A stretch of DNA of 64,000 nt from Acidobacteriota bacterium (GTDB lineage Bacteria; Acidobacteriota; Holophagae; Holophagales; Holophagaceae), in contig JACPUT010000006.1 in the NCBI GenBank assembly GCA_016192145.1, positions 558,001 through 622,000 on the forward strand, written 5' to 3'. A program made the position numbers and the translations under genes. Shown here one piece after another: positions 56,869-64,000 of this stretch. Under the pieces are notes generated by a model. It ran no database searches. It had not been told where the DNA came from and saw nothing but the letters and a program-made list of their open reading frames with translations. Numbering within the stretch: the first letter of the stretch is position 1; every line of letters begins with the position of its first letter.

Positions 56869-58213
56869 GGCCCATCCTGCTTCCCCGCTGATCGAGGGGA
56901 ACAAGACCTACAGGCAGGTGACCGACGAGGTCTTCCGGCCCACGGAATCCAAGCCCCCGCGGGCCTGGTTCATCGCCATCGCCATCACTCTGTCCATGCT
57001 CTCCCTGGGTGGGTGGGCCATCTTCAACACGCTCACCAAGGGCATCGGCACCTGGGGCCTGAACAAGACCGTGGGCTGGGCCTTCGATATCACGAACTTC
57101 GTGTTCTGGGTGGGCATCGGCCACGCCGGCACGCTCATCAGCGCCATCCTCTTCCTCTTCCGCCAGCACTGGCGCACGAGCATCAACCGGGCCGCCGAGG
57201 CCATGACCATCTTCGCGGTCATGTGCGCGGGCCTCTTCCCCATCATCCACATGGGCCGCCCCTGGGTGGGCCACTGGGCCCTACCGCTGCCCAACACCCG
57301 CGGCCCCCTGTGGGTGAACTTCCGCAGCCCCCTGCTGTGGGACGTGTTCGCCATCAGCACCTACTTCATCGTGTCGGCCGTGTTCTGGTACATCGGCCTC
57401 GTGCCCGACCTCGCCACCCAGCGGGACCGCGCCCCCGAGGGCAGCACCAAGAAGCGCATCCTCTCCATCCTCAGCCTGGGATGGAACGGCTCCAACCGGC
57501 GCTGGACCCGCTACGAGACGGTGTACGGGCTGCTGGCCGGCCTCGCCACGCCCCTGGTGGTCTCCGTGCACACCATCGTGTCCTGGGACTTCGCCACCTC
57601 GGTGATCCCCGGTTGGCACGCCACCCTATTTCCGCCCTACTTCGTGGCCGGGGCCGTGTTCAGCGGCTTCGCCATGGTGCTCAGCCTCATGATCGTTGCC
57701 CGCAAGGTCATGGACTTCGAGGAGTACATCACCAAGGCGCACCTGGAGGCCATGGCCAAGGTGCTGCTCCTCACGGGCATGATCGTGAGCTTCGCCTACG
57801 CCACGGAGTTCTTCATCGCCTGGTACAGCGGTAACCCCTACGAGCGCTACGTGTTCCTGAACCGGGCCACGGGTCCCTTCAAATGGGCCTTCTGGGCCAT
57901 GTTCACCTGCAACGTGGTGACGCCGCACTTCCTCTGGTCCAAGAAGGTCCGCACCACCCCCTGGATCCTGTTCATCCTGAGCATCTTCGTGAACATCGGC
58001 ATGTGGTTCGAGCGCTTCGTGATCATCGTGACGAGCCTCCACCGCGACTACCTGCCCTCCAGCTGGACCAACTACACGCCCACGTTCAACGAGGCGGCCA
58101 CCTTCATCGGAACCTTTGGGCTCTTCCTCACCCTGTTCCTGCTGTTCTGCCGGGTGCTGCCCATGATCGCCGCGAGCGAAGTGAAGGGAGTGCTGAAAAA
58201 TGGCGACCACTGA
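56861..58213 (+). CDS. actC: Alternative complex III subunit ActC (NrfD-like membrane protein)
   Basis: ActC is one of two NrfD-type subunits that bind quinol and may move protons in ACIII. The 450-residue product has about ten TM helices, with [38 protein letters not shown] and MGRPWVGHW segments characteristic of this family. It overlaps the actB stop by eight bases and the next gene's start by 14, supporting strict stoichiometry by coupling. Confidence 0.93.
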   Translation: MHEAHPASPLIEGNKTYRQVTDEVFRPTESKPPRAWFIAIAITLSMLSLGGWAIFNTLTKGIGTWGLNKTVGWAFDITNFVFWVGIGHAGTLISAILFLFRQHWRTSINRAAEAMTIFAVMCAGLFPIIHMGRPWVGHWALPLPNTRGPLWVNFRSPLLWDVFAISTYFIVSAVFWYIGLVPDLATQRDRAPEGSTKKRILSILSLGWNGSNRRWTRYETVYGLLAGLATPLVVSVHTIVSWDFATSVIPGWHATLFPPYFVAGAVFSGFAMVLSLMIVARKVMDFEEYITKAHLEAMAKVLLLTGMIVSFAYATEFFIAWYSGNPYERYVFLNRATGPFKWAFWAMFTCNVVTPHFLWSKKVRTTPWILFILSIFVNIGMWFERFVIIVTSLHRDYLPSSWTNYTPTFNEAATFIGTFGLFLTLFLLFCRVLPMIAASEVKGVLKNGDH

Positions 58214-59435
58214 CCGTTCCCTTTTCAAGGCCGCCTTCGCCGACCCGGATCAGCTCCTGGGCGCCGTGAAGCACCTCCGCATGAAGATGGGGCTCAATGT
58301 CCTCGACACCTTCACGCCCTTCCCCGTGCACGGCATGGATGACGCCCTCGGCCTCAAGCCGAGCCGCCTCACTTGGGTCTGCGGCGGCTTCGCCATCCTG
58401 GGCTTCCTGACCGCCCTCGCCCTGCAGCTCTGGACCAGCGTCGTGGATTATCCCCTGGTGGTCGGCGGCAAGCCGCTCGCCTCCCTTCCGGCCTTCGTCC
58501 CCGTCACCTTCGAGTTGACCGTGCTGTTCGCGGCCCTGGGAACGGTGTTCACGTTCCTGGCCATCAGCGGGCTGCGTCCCCGGATCTACCCCAAGGACCT
58601 GCTGCCGGGCGTCAACGACGACAAGTTCTGGCTCGTGGGCGAGTTCGGCCGCGAGGGCACCATCGATCAGGTGCAGAAGGGGCTCGTTCCCTTCCATCCC
58701 GTGGTGCTGGAACGGCACTTCCATGACCTGCCCAACCCGAAGTTCCTGGATCGGCCGGTGGGTTCTCTGGCCGTGCTGGTGGCCGCCTTCCTGCCGCCCG
58801 TGGTGATGCTCGGAGCGGGGCTCTCCTTCAATCGGGATCTCACCAAGCGGGTGGCCCAATTCGACGCGGGCATGATGTACACCACGGCCGCCCAGGCCTT
58901 CGATGAGAGCCCCGTCCTGGCCAAGGGCCAGGTGCTGCAGGCGGCGCCCGAAGGCACCATGCCCCGCGGCCTCACCCCCCTGGGGTACGAGGCGGGCAAG
59001 GAGGAAGCGGCCCGGGCCGGTGCCGAACTGAAGAACCCCCTGGAGGCGACTCCCGCCCATGCGGCCCGGGGCAAGGTCGTGTGGGACCGCGTCTGCGCCA
59101 CCTGCCACGGCTTCCAGGCCAAGGGGGATGGCGCCGTCATCGGCGCGGGCAAGATCCCCAATCCGCCGAACCTCCTCATCCCCAAGTACCAGGCCTACGG
59201 CGATGGCCAGCTCTTCCACGTGGCCACCTTCGGCGGGCCCGAGAAGATCATGAAGGGCTTCGCGGATCAGATGAGCCGCGAGGACCGCTGGCGCGCCGTG
59301 ATGCATCTGCGGAGCCTGCAGCGGGAGGCCGAGGCCGCCAAAGCCGCGGCCGAAGCCGCCAAGGCCGCCAAGCTCGCCGCGGAAGCCACTAAATCCGCCG
59401 CCCCCACGGCCCCTGCCGCCGGAGCCAAGCCATGA
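58200..59435 (+). CDS. ActD-ActE fusion: ACIII membrane subunit with mono-heme cytochrome c
   Basis: The first 260 residues match ActD (DUF3341: [20 protein letters not shown], then TM helices including the [18 protein letters not shown] segment). The rest, after a Pro/Ala linker, is a mono-heme cytochrome c with CATCHGF near residue 296 and a possible Met ligand in DQMSREDRW, matching ActE. In Rhodothermus marinus ActD and ActE are separate proteins. The tail is a low-complexity Ala/Lys helix (about 380-411). The start overlaps actC. Confidence 0.88.
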   Translation: MATTDRSLFKAAFADPDQLLGAVKHLRMKMGLNVLDTFTPFPVHGMDDALGLKPSRLTWVCGGFAILGFLTALALQLWTSVVDYPLVVGGKPLASLPAFVPVTFELTVLFAALGTVFTFLAISGLRPRIYPKDLLPGVNDDKFWLVGEFGREGTIDQVQKGLVPFHPVVLERHFHDLPNPKFLDRPVGSLAVLVAAFLPPVVMLGAGLSFNRDLTKRVAQFDAGMMYTTAAQAFDESPVLAKGQVLQAAPEGTMPRGLTPLGYEAGKEEAARAGAELKNPLEATPAHAARGKVVWDRVCATCHGFQAKGDGAVIGAGKIPNPPNLLIPKYQAYGDGQLFHVATFGGPEKIMKGFADQMSREDRWRAVMHLRSLQREAEAAKAAAEAAKAAKLAAEATKSAAPTAPAAGAKP

Positions 59436-60943
59436 GCCACTCAAGCGAAGCCCATGAAGTGATGCCCGATCTGAGCCCCATTCCCGGGCTCCGTAAACTC
59501 GGCCGCAAGCTCCAGAAATCCGCGCTCGGCTTGGTGGCGCTCGGCCTGCTCTGCCTGTTCCTCGGGGCCTCGGGGAAGCACATCTGGGGCAACGTCCTCA
59601 TTGCCGGCTTCAACCTCACGGGTGTGGGACTTGGCGCGCTCTTCTTCCTGGCGGTCCAGGTGCTCACCTCCGCCCGCTGGAGCGACCCGATCCTGGCTCC
59701 CCTCCATGCGATGCCGCGCGTGCTCCCCTTCGCGGCCATCGTGATGCTGAGCCTCTGGTTCGGGGCCACTCAGGTCTATCCCTGGGCCATGCCCGAATAC
59801 GCTAACAACCACCACATCCACGGCCGCCACGCCTGGCTCAACGCGCCCTTCTTCTTCCTGCGCGTGGCCCTCTTCTTCGGGCTCTGGATCGGCATCGGCC
59901 AAGCCCTGCTGAAGCGCCATAAGCTGGCGGCGCCCTTCATCGCCGTCTTCGCCGCCACCTTCGCGCTGGCCAGCTTCGACTGGATCATGAGCGTCGAGCC
60001 CCTCTGGTACAGCACGATCTTCGGGATCTACGGCTTCGCGGGCATGTTCGTGCAGGGCATCGCCCTCCTCACCCTCAGCGCCATCGCCCTCCGGAATTTC
60101 GGGCTGGTTCGGGGTGTGGCCCACGCCCGCAACCACGATCTGGGCAAGCTCCTGTTCGCCTTCAGCTGCTTCTGGGCCTACATCTGGCTCAGCCAGTTCA
60201 TGCTGATCTGGTACTCGAACATCCCGGAGGAGATCGGGCCCATGAAGGCCCTGGTGTTCGGGCCTTGGGCGCCGCTGTTCTACCTGAACGTGGTGTTGAA
60301 CTTCGTGGCGCCCTTCTTCCTGTTGATCCAGAAGAAGGCCAAACAGGACGAGACGGTGCTCATCTGGGCCGCGGTGATCCTGCTCGCAGGCCATTGGCTG
60401 GACATCTACCTCATGGTCTTCCCCGCCCTCACCAAGGCGGCGGCGCCGAGCTTCGGCCTGGCCGAAGTGGGCGGCATCCTGCTGACCCTGGGCTGCGGCC
60501 ACCTGGCCGTGTGGTCCCGCCTCACCCGCAGCCGCCCCACGACGTGGGATGATCGCTTCGCCACCGGTGCTTCGCTCATCGACGATCAGCACAAGGCCCT
60601 GCACGACCAGGTGACCGGCCTCTTCGACCTCATCGAGGGCTTCCGGCCCGGCAAGGAACGCGAGATCGCCGCCGCGTTCAAGGCCTTCACCGCGGGGCTG
60701 AAGGAGCACATCGAGACCGAGGAGGCCACCATGGCCAATATCGGCGAACCGCTGGCCAAGGAACACCAACGCGCCCATCGGGAGTACCTCCTGAGCCTGG
60801 AGCGCCTGATCGGCCGCGGCGACTATGGTCCGAACAGCCATGAGGACCTGTTGAACGCGCTGGGCGAGTTCCGCCTCCACTTCGACACCCAGGAAGAGCA
60901 GGCCCTCCTGGATCACCTGCGGACCAGCGGCCATCCCCACTGA
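59432..60943 (+). CDS. ActF-type ACIII membrane subunit with C-terminal hemerythrin domain
   Basis: The first 365 residues form an NrfD/ActF-like membrane protein with ten or so helices, for example HGRHAWLNAPFFFLRVALFF and SFDWIMSVEPLWYSTIFGIY. The last 138 residues are a four-helix hemerythrin domain: H387 in DDQHKALH, H426 and E430 in HIETEEATM, H445 and H449 in KEHQRAHRE, H483 in LHFDTQEE and E488, where Asp is usual. That set would form a di-iron site binding O2 or NO. ActF normally has no such domain. It overlaps the fusion gene by four bases. Confidence 0.88.
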   Translation: MSHSSEAHEVMPDLSPIPGLRKLGRKLQKSALGLVALGLLCLFLGASGKHIWGNVLIAGFNLTGVGLGALFFLAVQVLTSARWSDPILAPLHAMPRVLPFAAIVMLSLWFGATQVYPWAMPEYANNHHIHGRHAWLNAPFFFLRVALFFGLWIGIGQALLKRHKLAAPFIAVFAATFALASFDWIMSVEPLWYSTIFGIYGFAGMFVQGIALLTLSAIALRNFGLVRGVAHARNHDLGKLLFAFSCFWAYIWLSQFMLIWYSNIPEEIGPMKALVFGPWAPLFYLNVVLNFVAPFFLLIQKKAKQDETVLIWAAVILLAGHWLDIYLMVFPALTKAAAPSFGLAEVGGILLTLGCGHLAVWSRLTRSRPTTWDDRFATGASLIDDQHKALHDQVTGLFDLIEGFRPGKEREIAAAFKAFTAGLKEHIETEEATMANIGEPLAKEHQRAHREYLLSLERLIGRGDYGPNSHEDLLNALGEFRLHFDTQEEQALLDHLRTSGHPH

Positions 60944-60966
60944 TCCACCTCCATTTGGAGAACGCC

Positions 60967-61119
60967 ATGGGCAATCTGGGCATCACCGAACTGCTACTCA
61001 TCGGCGCCGTTCTGCTCCTCTTCTTCGGCCCTTCCCGCTTGCCCCAGCTGGGCCGCAGCCTGGGCGAAGGCATCGGGGAATTCAAGAAGGCCGCGAAGAG
61101 CTTGACGGATCCCGTCTAG
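60967..61119 (+). CDS. tatA: Twin-arginine translocase subunit TatA
   Basis: A 50-residue product with one N-terminal TM helix (TELLLIGAVLLLFFGP), the conserved FFGPSRLPQLGRSLGEGI hinge and an amphipathic helix ending in FKKAAKSL, all diagnostic of TatA/TatE. It forms the pore for folded proteins with twin-arginine signals; ActB in this operon is such a candidate. It is shorter than many TatA proteins. TGGAG precedes the ATG. It lies 23 bases after actF, and its stop codon is part of the following hairpin. Confidence 0.92.
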   Translation: MGNLGITELLLIGAVLLLFFGPSRLPQLGRSLGEGIGEFKKAAKSLTDPV

Positions 61120-61172
61120 GAGCGTGTCCAAGGAACCCATGGGAGCCCCTTGGGTTCCTTGGACACGCTCCT
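61118..61172. terminator. 22-bp perfect hairpin after tatA
   Basis: The left arm 61118-61139 and right arm 61151-61172 (AGGAGCGTGTCCAAGGAACC and its complement) pair perfectly around an 11-base loop. It has no T-run, so it may act as a terminator with Rho help or as an mRNA-stabilising element at the end of the nar-act operon. Confidence 0.6.
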
Positions 61173-61185
61173 CGCCTTGAGCCAG

Positions 61186-61226
61186 CTCGCGGAAGGGGGG
61201 ATCCTTCGGATCCCCCCTTCCGCGAG
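61186..61226. terminator. 19-bp hairpin with UUCG-type loop
   Basis: Left arm 61186-61204 and right arm 61208-61226 are exact complements closing on CTTCGG, the sequence of an extra-stable UUCG tetraloop in RNA. It follows the previous hairpin by 13 bases and precedes the CMD gene by about 33. Confidence 0.6.
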
Positions 61227-61258
61227 AGTTGGAGAGAATGGATTCAGAGGGACGACCC

Positions 61259-61567
61259 ATGACCAAAATGCCCGAACCGCCCAGCCAGTACACCGCCTTC
61301 GTCGCCCGCTTCCCCAAGCTGGGCGAAGCCTGGGAGGCCATCCATGAGGCCGGGGCCCAGGGCCCCCTGGATGAGCGCACCATCCGCCTCGTGAAGCTGG
61401 CCATCGCCGTGGGGGCCCAGCGCTCCGGCGCGGTGCACAGCAGCGTCCGCAAGGCCCGGGCCATGGGCATTCCCGATGAGGAGATCGAGCAGGTGGTTTC
61501 CCTCGCCGCAGGCACCCTGGGCCTGCCCGCCACCGTGGCCGCCTGGACCTGGCTCCACGACAAGTAG
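61259..61567 (+). CDS. Carboxymuconolactone decarboxylase/AhpD-like protein without CxxC
   Basis: The 102-residue helical product has the AhpD-like pattern (PLDERTIRLVKLAIAVGAQR near 38, SSVRKARAMGIPDEEIEQVV near 64 and SLAAGTLGLPATVAAWTWL). The redox Cys pair of AhpD is absent: GAQRSGAVHSS stands in its place, so a thiol-based peroxidase role is unlikely. The ATG at 61259 has AGAGGGA upstream; starts at 61229 or 61238 would lengthen it. It is separated from tatA by two hairpins and may have its own promoter. Confidence 0.75.
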   Translation: MTKMPEPPSQYTAFVARFPKLGEAWEAIHEAGAQGPLDERTIRLVKLAIAVGAQRSGAVHSSVRKARAMGIPDEEIEQVVSLAAGTLGLPATVAAWTWLHDK

Positions 61568-61596
61568 CTCGGACTGGAAGGGGCCTTGGGTCCCAT

Positions 61597-61628
61597 GCGA
61601 ATCGGGCCCCGTGAGGGGCCCGATTCGC
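61597..61628. terminator. 14-bp hairpin with GNRA-type loop
   Basis: GCGAATCGGGCCCC (61597-61610) pairs with GGGGCCCGATTCGC (61615-61628) around GTGA, a GNRA tetraloop in RNA. It lies between the converging CMD and small minus-strand genes and can end both transcripts. Confidence 0.65.
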
Positions 61629-61643
61629 GAGAAGGATCAGCGG

Positions 61644-61835
61644 CTACTTCGAGCTTCGCCGCGCCGCGTCCTGCTCCACGTGCTGGTGGAGATCGGCGAT
61701 GCGGGCGAGCGCGGACTTGGCGGAAGGGCCGAGGGTGGAACCCAGCTGGTGCAGGATCTGGCGAAGCTCCGCACAGGTCTCCCAGAACTTGGGATCGGTG
61801 GCGGGGATCGGATTGGAGCTGCGCGGCGCACTCAT
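61644..61835 (-). CDS. Small hypothetical helical protein
   Basis: A 63-residue frame with a hydrophilic, amphipathic helix pattern (WETCAELRQILHQLGSTLG and ALARIADLHQHVEQDAARR). I do not recognise it. It is bounded by a hairpin downstream and by a promoter region with an FNR-like box upstream, which makes it plausible as a gene, but coding evidence is weak. The ATG start at 61835 is the first in this frame. Confidence 0.5.
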   Translation of the reverse strand: MSAPRSSNPIPATDPKFWETCAELRQILHQLGSTLGPSAKSALARIADLHQHVEQDAARRSSK

Positions 61836-61899
61836 TGCGGGCCTCCGGGGGGCAGTGACTGGTACCCCATTAGGCTGCGCTCATGGAAGGACCATGGCA

Positions 61900-61913
61900 T
61901 TGATTAGGGTCAC
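61900..61913. promoter_or_regulatory. Degenerate CRP/FNR-type box
   Basis: TTGATTAGGGTCAC has a perfect FNR half-site TTGAT and a degraded second half GTCAC with 4-base spacing. It lies 65 bases upstream of the small minus-strand gene and shares the geometry of the boxes at 45829 and 62070. Confidence 0.4.
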
Positions 61914-62069
61914 ATGGGTCCGGATTAGTTTCGGGATCCGGAATCCAGAATAGCGAAACCCCGATGGCTCAGCATCCGGGCCATTGCGCTTCGGCGAATC
62001 CGGCCGGGAACTTTAGGGTTAAGTTCCCATTTGGGAGTTGTTAGAAACGCTTCCGAAAATACCTACCAG

Positions 62070-62083
62070 GTGATCCGGATCAC
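62070..62083. promoter_or_regulatory. CRP/FNR-type palindrome before the mono-heme cytochrome gene
   Basis: GTGATCCGGATCAC is a perfect 14-bp palindrome, identical to the site at 45829-45842 except for one central base. It lies 57 bases before the ATG at 62141. The shared sequence suggests one CRP/FNR-family regulator for both units. Confidence 0.65.
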
Positions 62084-62140
62084 GGCAGAATGGGCGCCAC
62101 AAGCCCATCCTTCTCCAGTAACCCTTTCCCAGGAGGCCCC

Positions 62141-62404
62141 ATGGCCCGAAAGTCACTCCTCATGCTGGCGGTCCTCGGGATCGTCGCGCCCCTCTCCGCC
62201 ACCATGCCCTTCGTGAAGAAGGCCCAGGCCGCCGGCTTCACCGAAGTGAAGAACTGCAAGTCCTGCCATGAAGCCGCCATGCCGAAGAAGGGCGACAAGA
62301 TGGAATTCAACGACATGGGCAAGTTCCTGATGGCCGAGAAGGCCAAGCGCAAGGCCGCTGAAGTGGACGTGGCCTGGCTGAAGGATTACAAGGCCAAGAA
62401 GTAA
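62141..62404 (+). CDS. Small periplasmic mono-heme cytochrome c
   Basis: The 87-residue product has a signal peptide (residues 1-31, ending near KKAQA) and one heme site, CKSCHEAAMPKKG, with Met residues after it as possible sixth ligands (EAAMP, DKMEF). Mature size is about 6 kDa. It could be the mobile electron carrier for ACIII, which is inference from its neighbours. AGGAGG at 62131 fixes the start. A strong terminator follows the stop. Confidence 0.8.
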   Translation: MARKSLLMLAVLGIVAPLSATMPFVKKAQAAGFTEVKNCKSCHEAAMPKKGDKMEFNDMGKFLMAEKAKRKAAEVDVAWLKDYKAKK

Positions 62405-62408
62405 CTTT

Positions 62409-62460
62409 CCCCAAGAAGCGAGAAGGCCCGGCGAATGCCGGGCCTTCTCGCTTCTTGGGG
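62409..62460. terminator. 24-bp bidirectional terminator hairpin
   Basis: Left arm 62409-62432 and right arm 62437-62460 are exact complements (CCCCAAGAAGCGAGAAGGCC and so on) with a GAAT loop. It lies between converging cytochrome and porin genes. No clear T-run follows on either side. Confidence 0.75.
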
Positions 62461-62463
62461 AGG

Positions 62464-63666
62464 TCAGAACTTCAGGAGGCTCTGCAGCCAGAACTTCTTG
62501 GTGTCCTTGCTCAGGGCGCCGGGGGCGGAGGCGGCGTCGCCGGCGTAGCTGCCCGCCTTGGCCATGAGGCTCCACCCCTTAGTGACCTGGAAGCCCACGA
62601 GGGCGTTCCACTCCTTGCCGTAGGCGGTGCCGTCGGTCTCGGCCTTGTAGGTGTGGTGGCTGGCCTCGAAGGTCCAGGCGCCCACCTTGCCCTTGTAGGT
62701 GGGGAAGGTATCCTCCAGGCCCTTGGTGGGCGTGGCGAGGAAGCGGTCCACCCAGCCGTTCCAAGCGTGCAGCGTGGCGTAGGGCGTCTTGAAGCCGGGC
62801 TCCAGGGTCTCCTGGGTCAACTGGAGGCTGTGGTCCTTGGTGAAGCGGAAGCCGAGGCCCAGGTAGCGGTAGTCGGCCTCGAGGGTGCCCGTGAGGGTGG
62901 CGTCCTTGGTGCGGTCCTGCTTGGCCATGGAGACGTCGTAGAAGAGCTTCCAGACATCACCATCGACCCGGGCCCCGGTGTGTTTGAAGGAATTGGCCGT
63001 GGAGGTGCCGGTGGAGGCGGCGAGGGCGGATCCCACCCTGACCTGCTCATCGAAGGCGTAGTAGAAGGCGCGGATGTGCCCCTTGGGGATGACCTTCACA
63101 TCCACGTTGATGAGCTCGCCGTTGATGGGCTTGGTGAAGCCGGTGATGAGGTGGGCCTGGGTGAGATGGCCGAGGTTGAGGGCGACGTACTGCGTGTCCA
63201 GGGCGTAGGTGAGGCCCGTGAAGACCTGGTCGTTCTGGCGCCAACCCACGCTGCCGACGAAGCGCTGGTTATCGAGGTTGATCACCTGGCGGCCCGCCTT
63301 GAGGCCCTTCCACTCCACGAAGAGCTGGTTCAAGCCGGAGAGGGGCTGATCGACGACGGTGGCATGGGTGGCCCTTCCGTACCCCGTCTGGGGTACGAAA
63401 TAGCGGGTGGAACCAAGGACAGCCACGTTCTCGAACTGGGCCGTGAGGGAGAGGCCTTCCCACTGGGCGGTCTTGTAGGTGAGCACGAGCCGGTTGGTGG
63501 GGGCATCGGCGGTCTTCAAGCTCACATCGTCGTCCACGTGCTCGTAGCGGGTGCGGATCTCCAGGCTGGCCTTGCCCTTGGCCAGGGCATCGAGGGGCGT
63601 GGCCTCCTGGGCCTGCATGGCGGTGCCCACGATGAGGATCGCCAAGGTGGAGGTGAATTTGGGCAT
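62464..63666 (-). CDS. Alginate-export/porin-like outer-membrane barrel
   Basis: The 400-residue product has a signal peptide (TSTLAILIVGTAMQAQ) and a barrel body: GKASLEIRTRYEHVDDDVS near the start, LKAGRQVINLDNQRFVGSVGWRQ near 120 (the alginate-export porin-like hallmark) and a C-terminal SLLKF end with Phe. Such porins pass small anions or organic solutes. Being between the respiratory cytochrome and a nitrate transporter gene, it may pass nitrate/nitrite across the outer membrane (inference). Confidence 0.75.
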   Translation of the reverse strand: MPKFTSTLAILIVGTAMQAQEATPLDALAKGKASLEIRTRYEHVDDDVSLKTADAPTNRLVLTYKTAQWEGLSLTAQFENVAVLGSTRYFVPQTGYGRATHATVVDQPLSGLNQLFVEWKGLKAGRQVINLDNQRFVGSVGWRQNDQVFTGLTYALDTQYVALNLGHLTQAHLITGFTKPINGELINVDVKVIPKGHIRAFYYAFDEQVRVGSALAASTGTSTANSFKHTGARVDGDVWKLFYDVSMAKQDRTKDATLTGTLEADYRYLGLGFRFTKDHSLQLTQETLEPGFKTPYATLHAWNGWVDRFLATPTKGLEDTFPTYKGKVGAWTFEASHHTYKAETDGTAYGKEWNALVGFQVTKGWSLMAKAGSYAGDAASAPGALSKDTKKFWLQSLLKF

Positions 63667-63727
63667 GGTTTCTCCAGGGCATGGGCGCCTTGAACGGAGG
63701 GGCCGTCCAGGCTCCCTCAGGTTGGAA

Positions 63728-64000
63728 CTAACACTTCACTTCAGCGTTCGTACGGGCGTAATACCACCAGTTGAGGACCAGACAGAGCACGTAGAAGGCA
63801 GCGAATCCATAGAGGGCGTTTTCGACGGTGACGGCGCCTGGCTTGATTTGGCTTTTGAAGACGGTGGGAATGATGAAGCTGCCATAGGCCGCGGCAGCGC
63901 CCGTCCAGCCCAGCACGGGGCCGGCGAACTGGGGCTCGAAGATGAAGGGCACCATCTGGAAGGTGCTGCCGTTGCCGATGCCGCTGCCAAGGAAGAGCAG
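63728..64000 (-). CDS. NarK-type nitrate/nitrite MFS transporter (3' part only)
   Basis: The visible 90 residues at the C-terminus begin LLFLGSGIGNGSTFQMVPFI, the NarK/NrtP nitrate-signature region, and include two or three TM helices (AAAAYGSFIIPTVF and LYGFAAFYVLCLVLNWWYY) before the TAG stop. NarK proteins take up nitrate or exchange nitrate for nitrite. The gene runs off the right edge, so start and length are unknown. With narG-I it completes the nitrate respiration set. Confidence 0.85.
   Translation of the reverse strand: MLFLGSGIGNGSTFQMVPFIFEPQFAGPVLGWTGAAAAYGSFIIPTVFKSQIKPGAVTVENALYGFAAFYVLCLVLNWWYYARTNAEVKC

Larger units (their letters stand above)
61836..62140. other. 305-base divergent promoter region
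   Basis: No gene is seen. The stretch separates the small minus-strand gene and the mono-heme cytochrome gene. It holds two CRP/FNR-type boxes (61900-61913 and 62070-62083) and a TCCGGAT/ATCCGGA dyad (61919-61942). It is AT-richer than its surroundings, as a regulatory region should be. Confidence 0.6.

Overview
The window is a high-GC bacterial chromosome segment with densely packed genes. The gene families (alternative complex III, two S46 peptidases, a NarGHJI nitrate reductase with a di-heme cytochrome c, an Oar-like TonB receptor, an Omp85 protein and a Ser/Thr kinase with repeats) point to a Gram-negative environmental bacterium. My best guess is an Acidobacteriota of the Holophagae/Geothrix type. 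That assignment is inference from gene content, not from a database comparison.

Region 1 (1-12.7 kb) starts with fatty-acid and phospholipid genes (plsX, fabD and, 8 kb away, fabG). Between them lie an L,D-transpeptidase-like protein, an RluA-type protein whose catalytic Asp is replaced by Gly, a YqiA-like esterase, a DoxX protein, an SdpR/SdpI-type regulator and membrane-protein pair with a visible operator palindrome, a secreted hydrolase, a minus-strand trio (porin, PstS-like protein, HAMP receptor), a VOC protein, and an RsbU-type phosphatase after fabG. Region 2 (12.7-14.15 kb) is a clearly lower-GC islet with two poorly recognised genes.

Region 3 (14.15-45.8 kb) is mixed: a Ser/Thr kinase with TPRs, xseA, a RidA protein, a PLP decarboxylase, two very large secreted proteins of unknown role (one with fibronectin type III repeats), a FemAB-like acyltransferase, a periplasmic beta-carbonic anhydrase, an Omp85-like protein, a MacA/MacB-like set without an ATPase gene, a TonB receptor, two tandem S46 dipeptidyl-peptidases, a FAD oxidoreductase, a P-loop protein and a MobA-like nucleotidyltransferase.

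Region 4 (45.8-64 kb) is a respiratory island. A di-heme cytochrome c and narGHJI are followed directly, with overlaps or short gaps, by a complete alternative complex III set: actA, actB, actC, an actD-actE fusion, and an actF carrying a C-terminal hemerythrin domain. A short tatA follows. After a run of strong hairpins come a small mono-heme cytochrome, a porin and the 3' end of a NarK-type nitrate/nitrite transporter. Near-identical CRP/FNR-type palindromes (GTGATCCGRATCAC) precede both the nar-act operon and the small cytochrome, so the island is probably one regulon. The inferred scheme is that NarGHI reduces nitrate in the cytoplasm from quinol, while ACIII takes electrons from quinol to periplasmic c-type cytochromes.

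Four intergenic hairpins built from a roughly 9-bp unit repeated about three times in each arm are scattered through the window, one of them between narG and narH. No rRNA, tRNA, CRISPR array or insertion sequence was seen.
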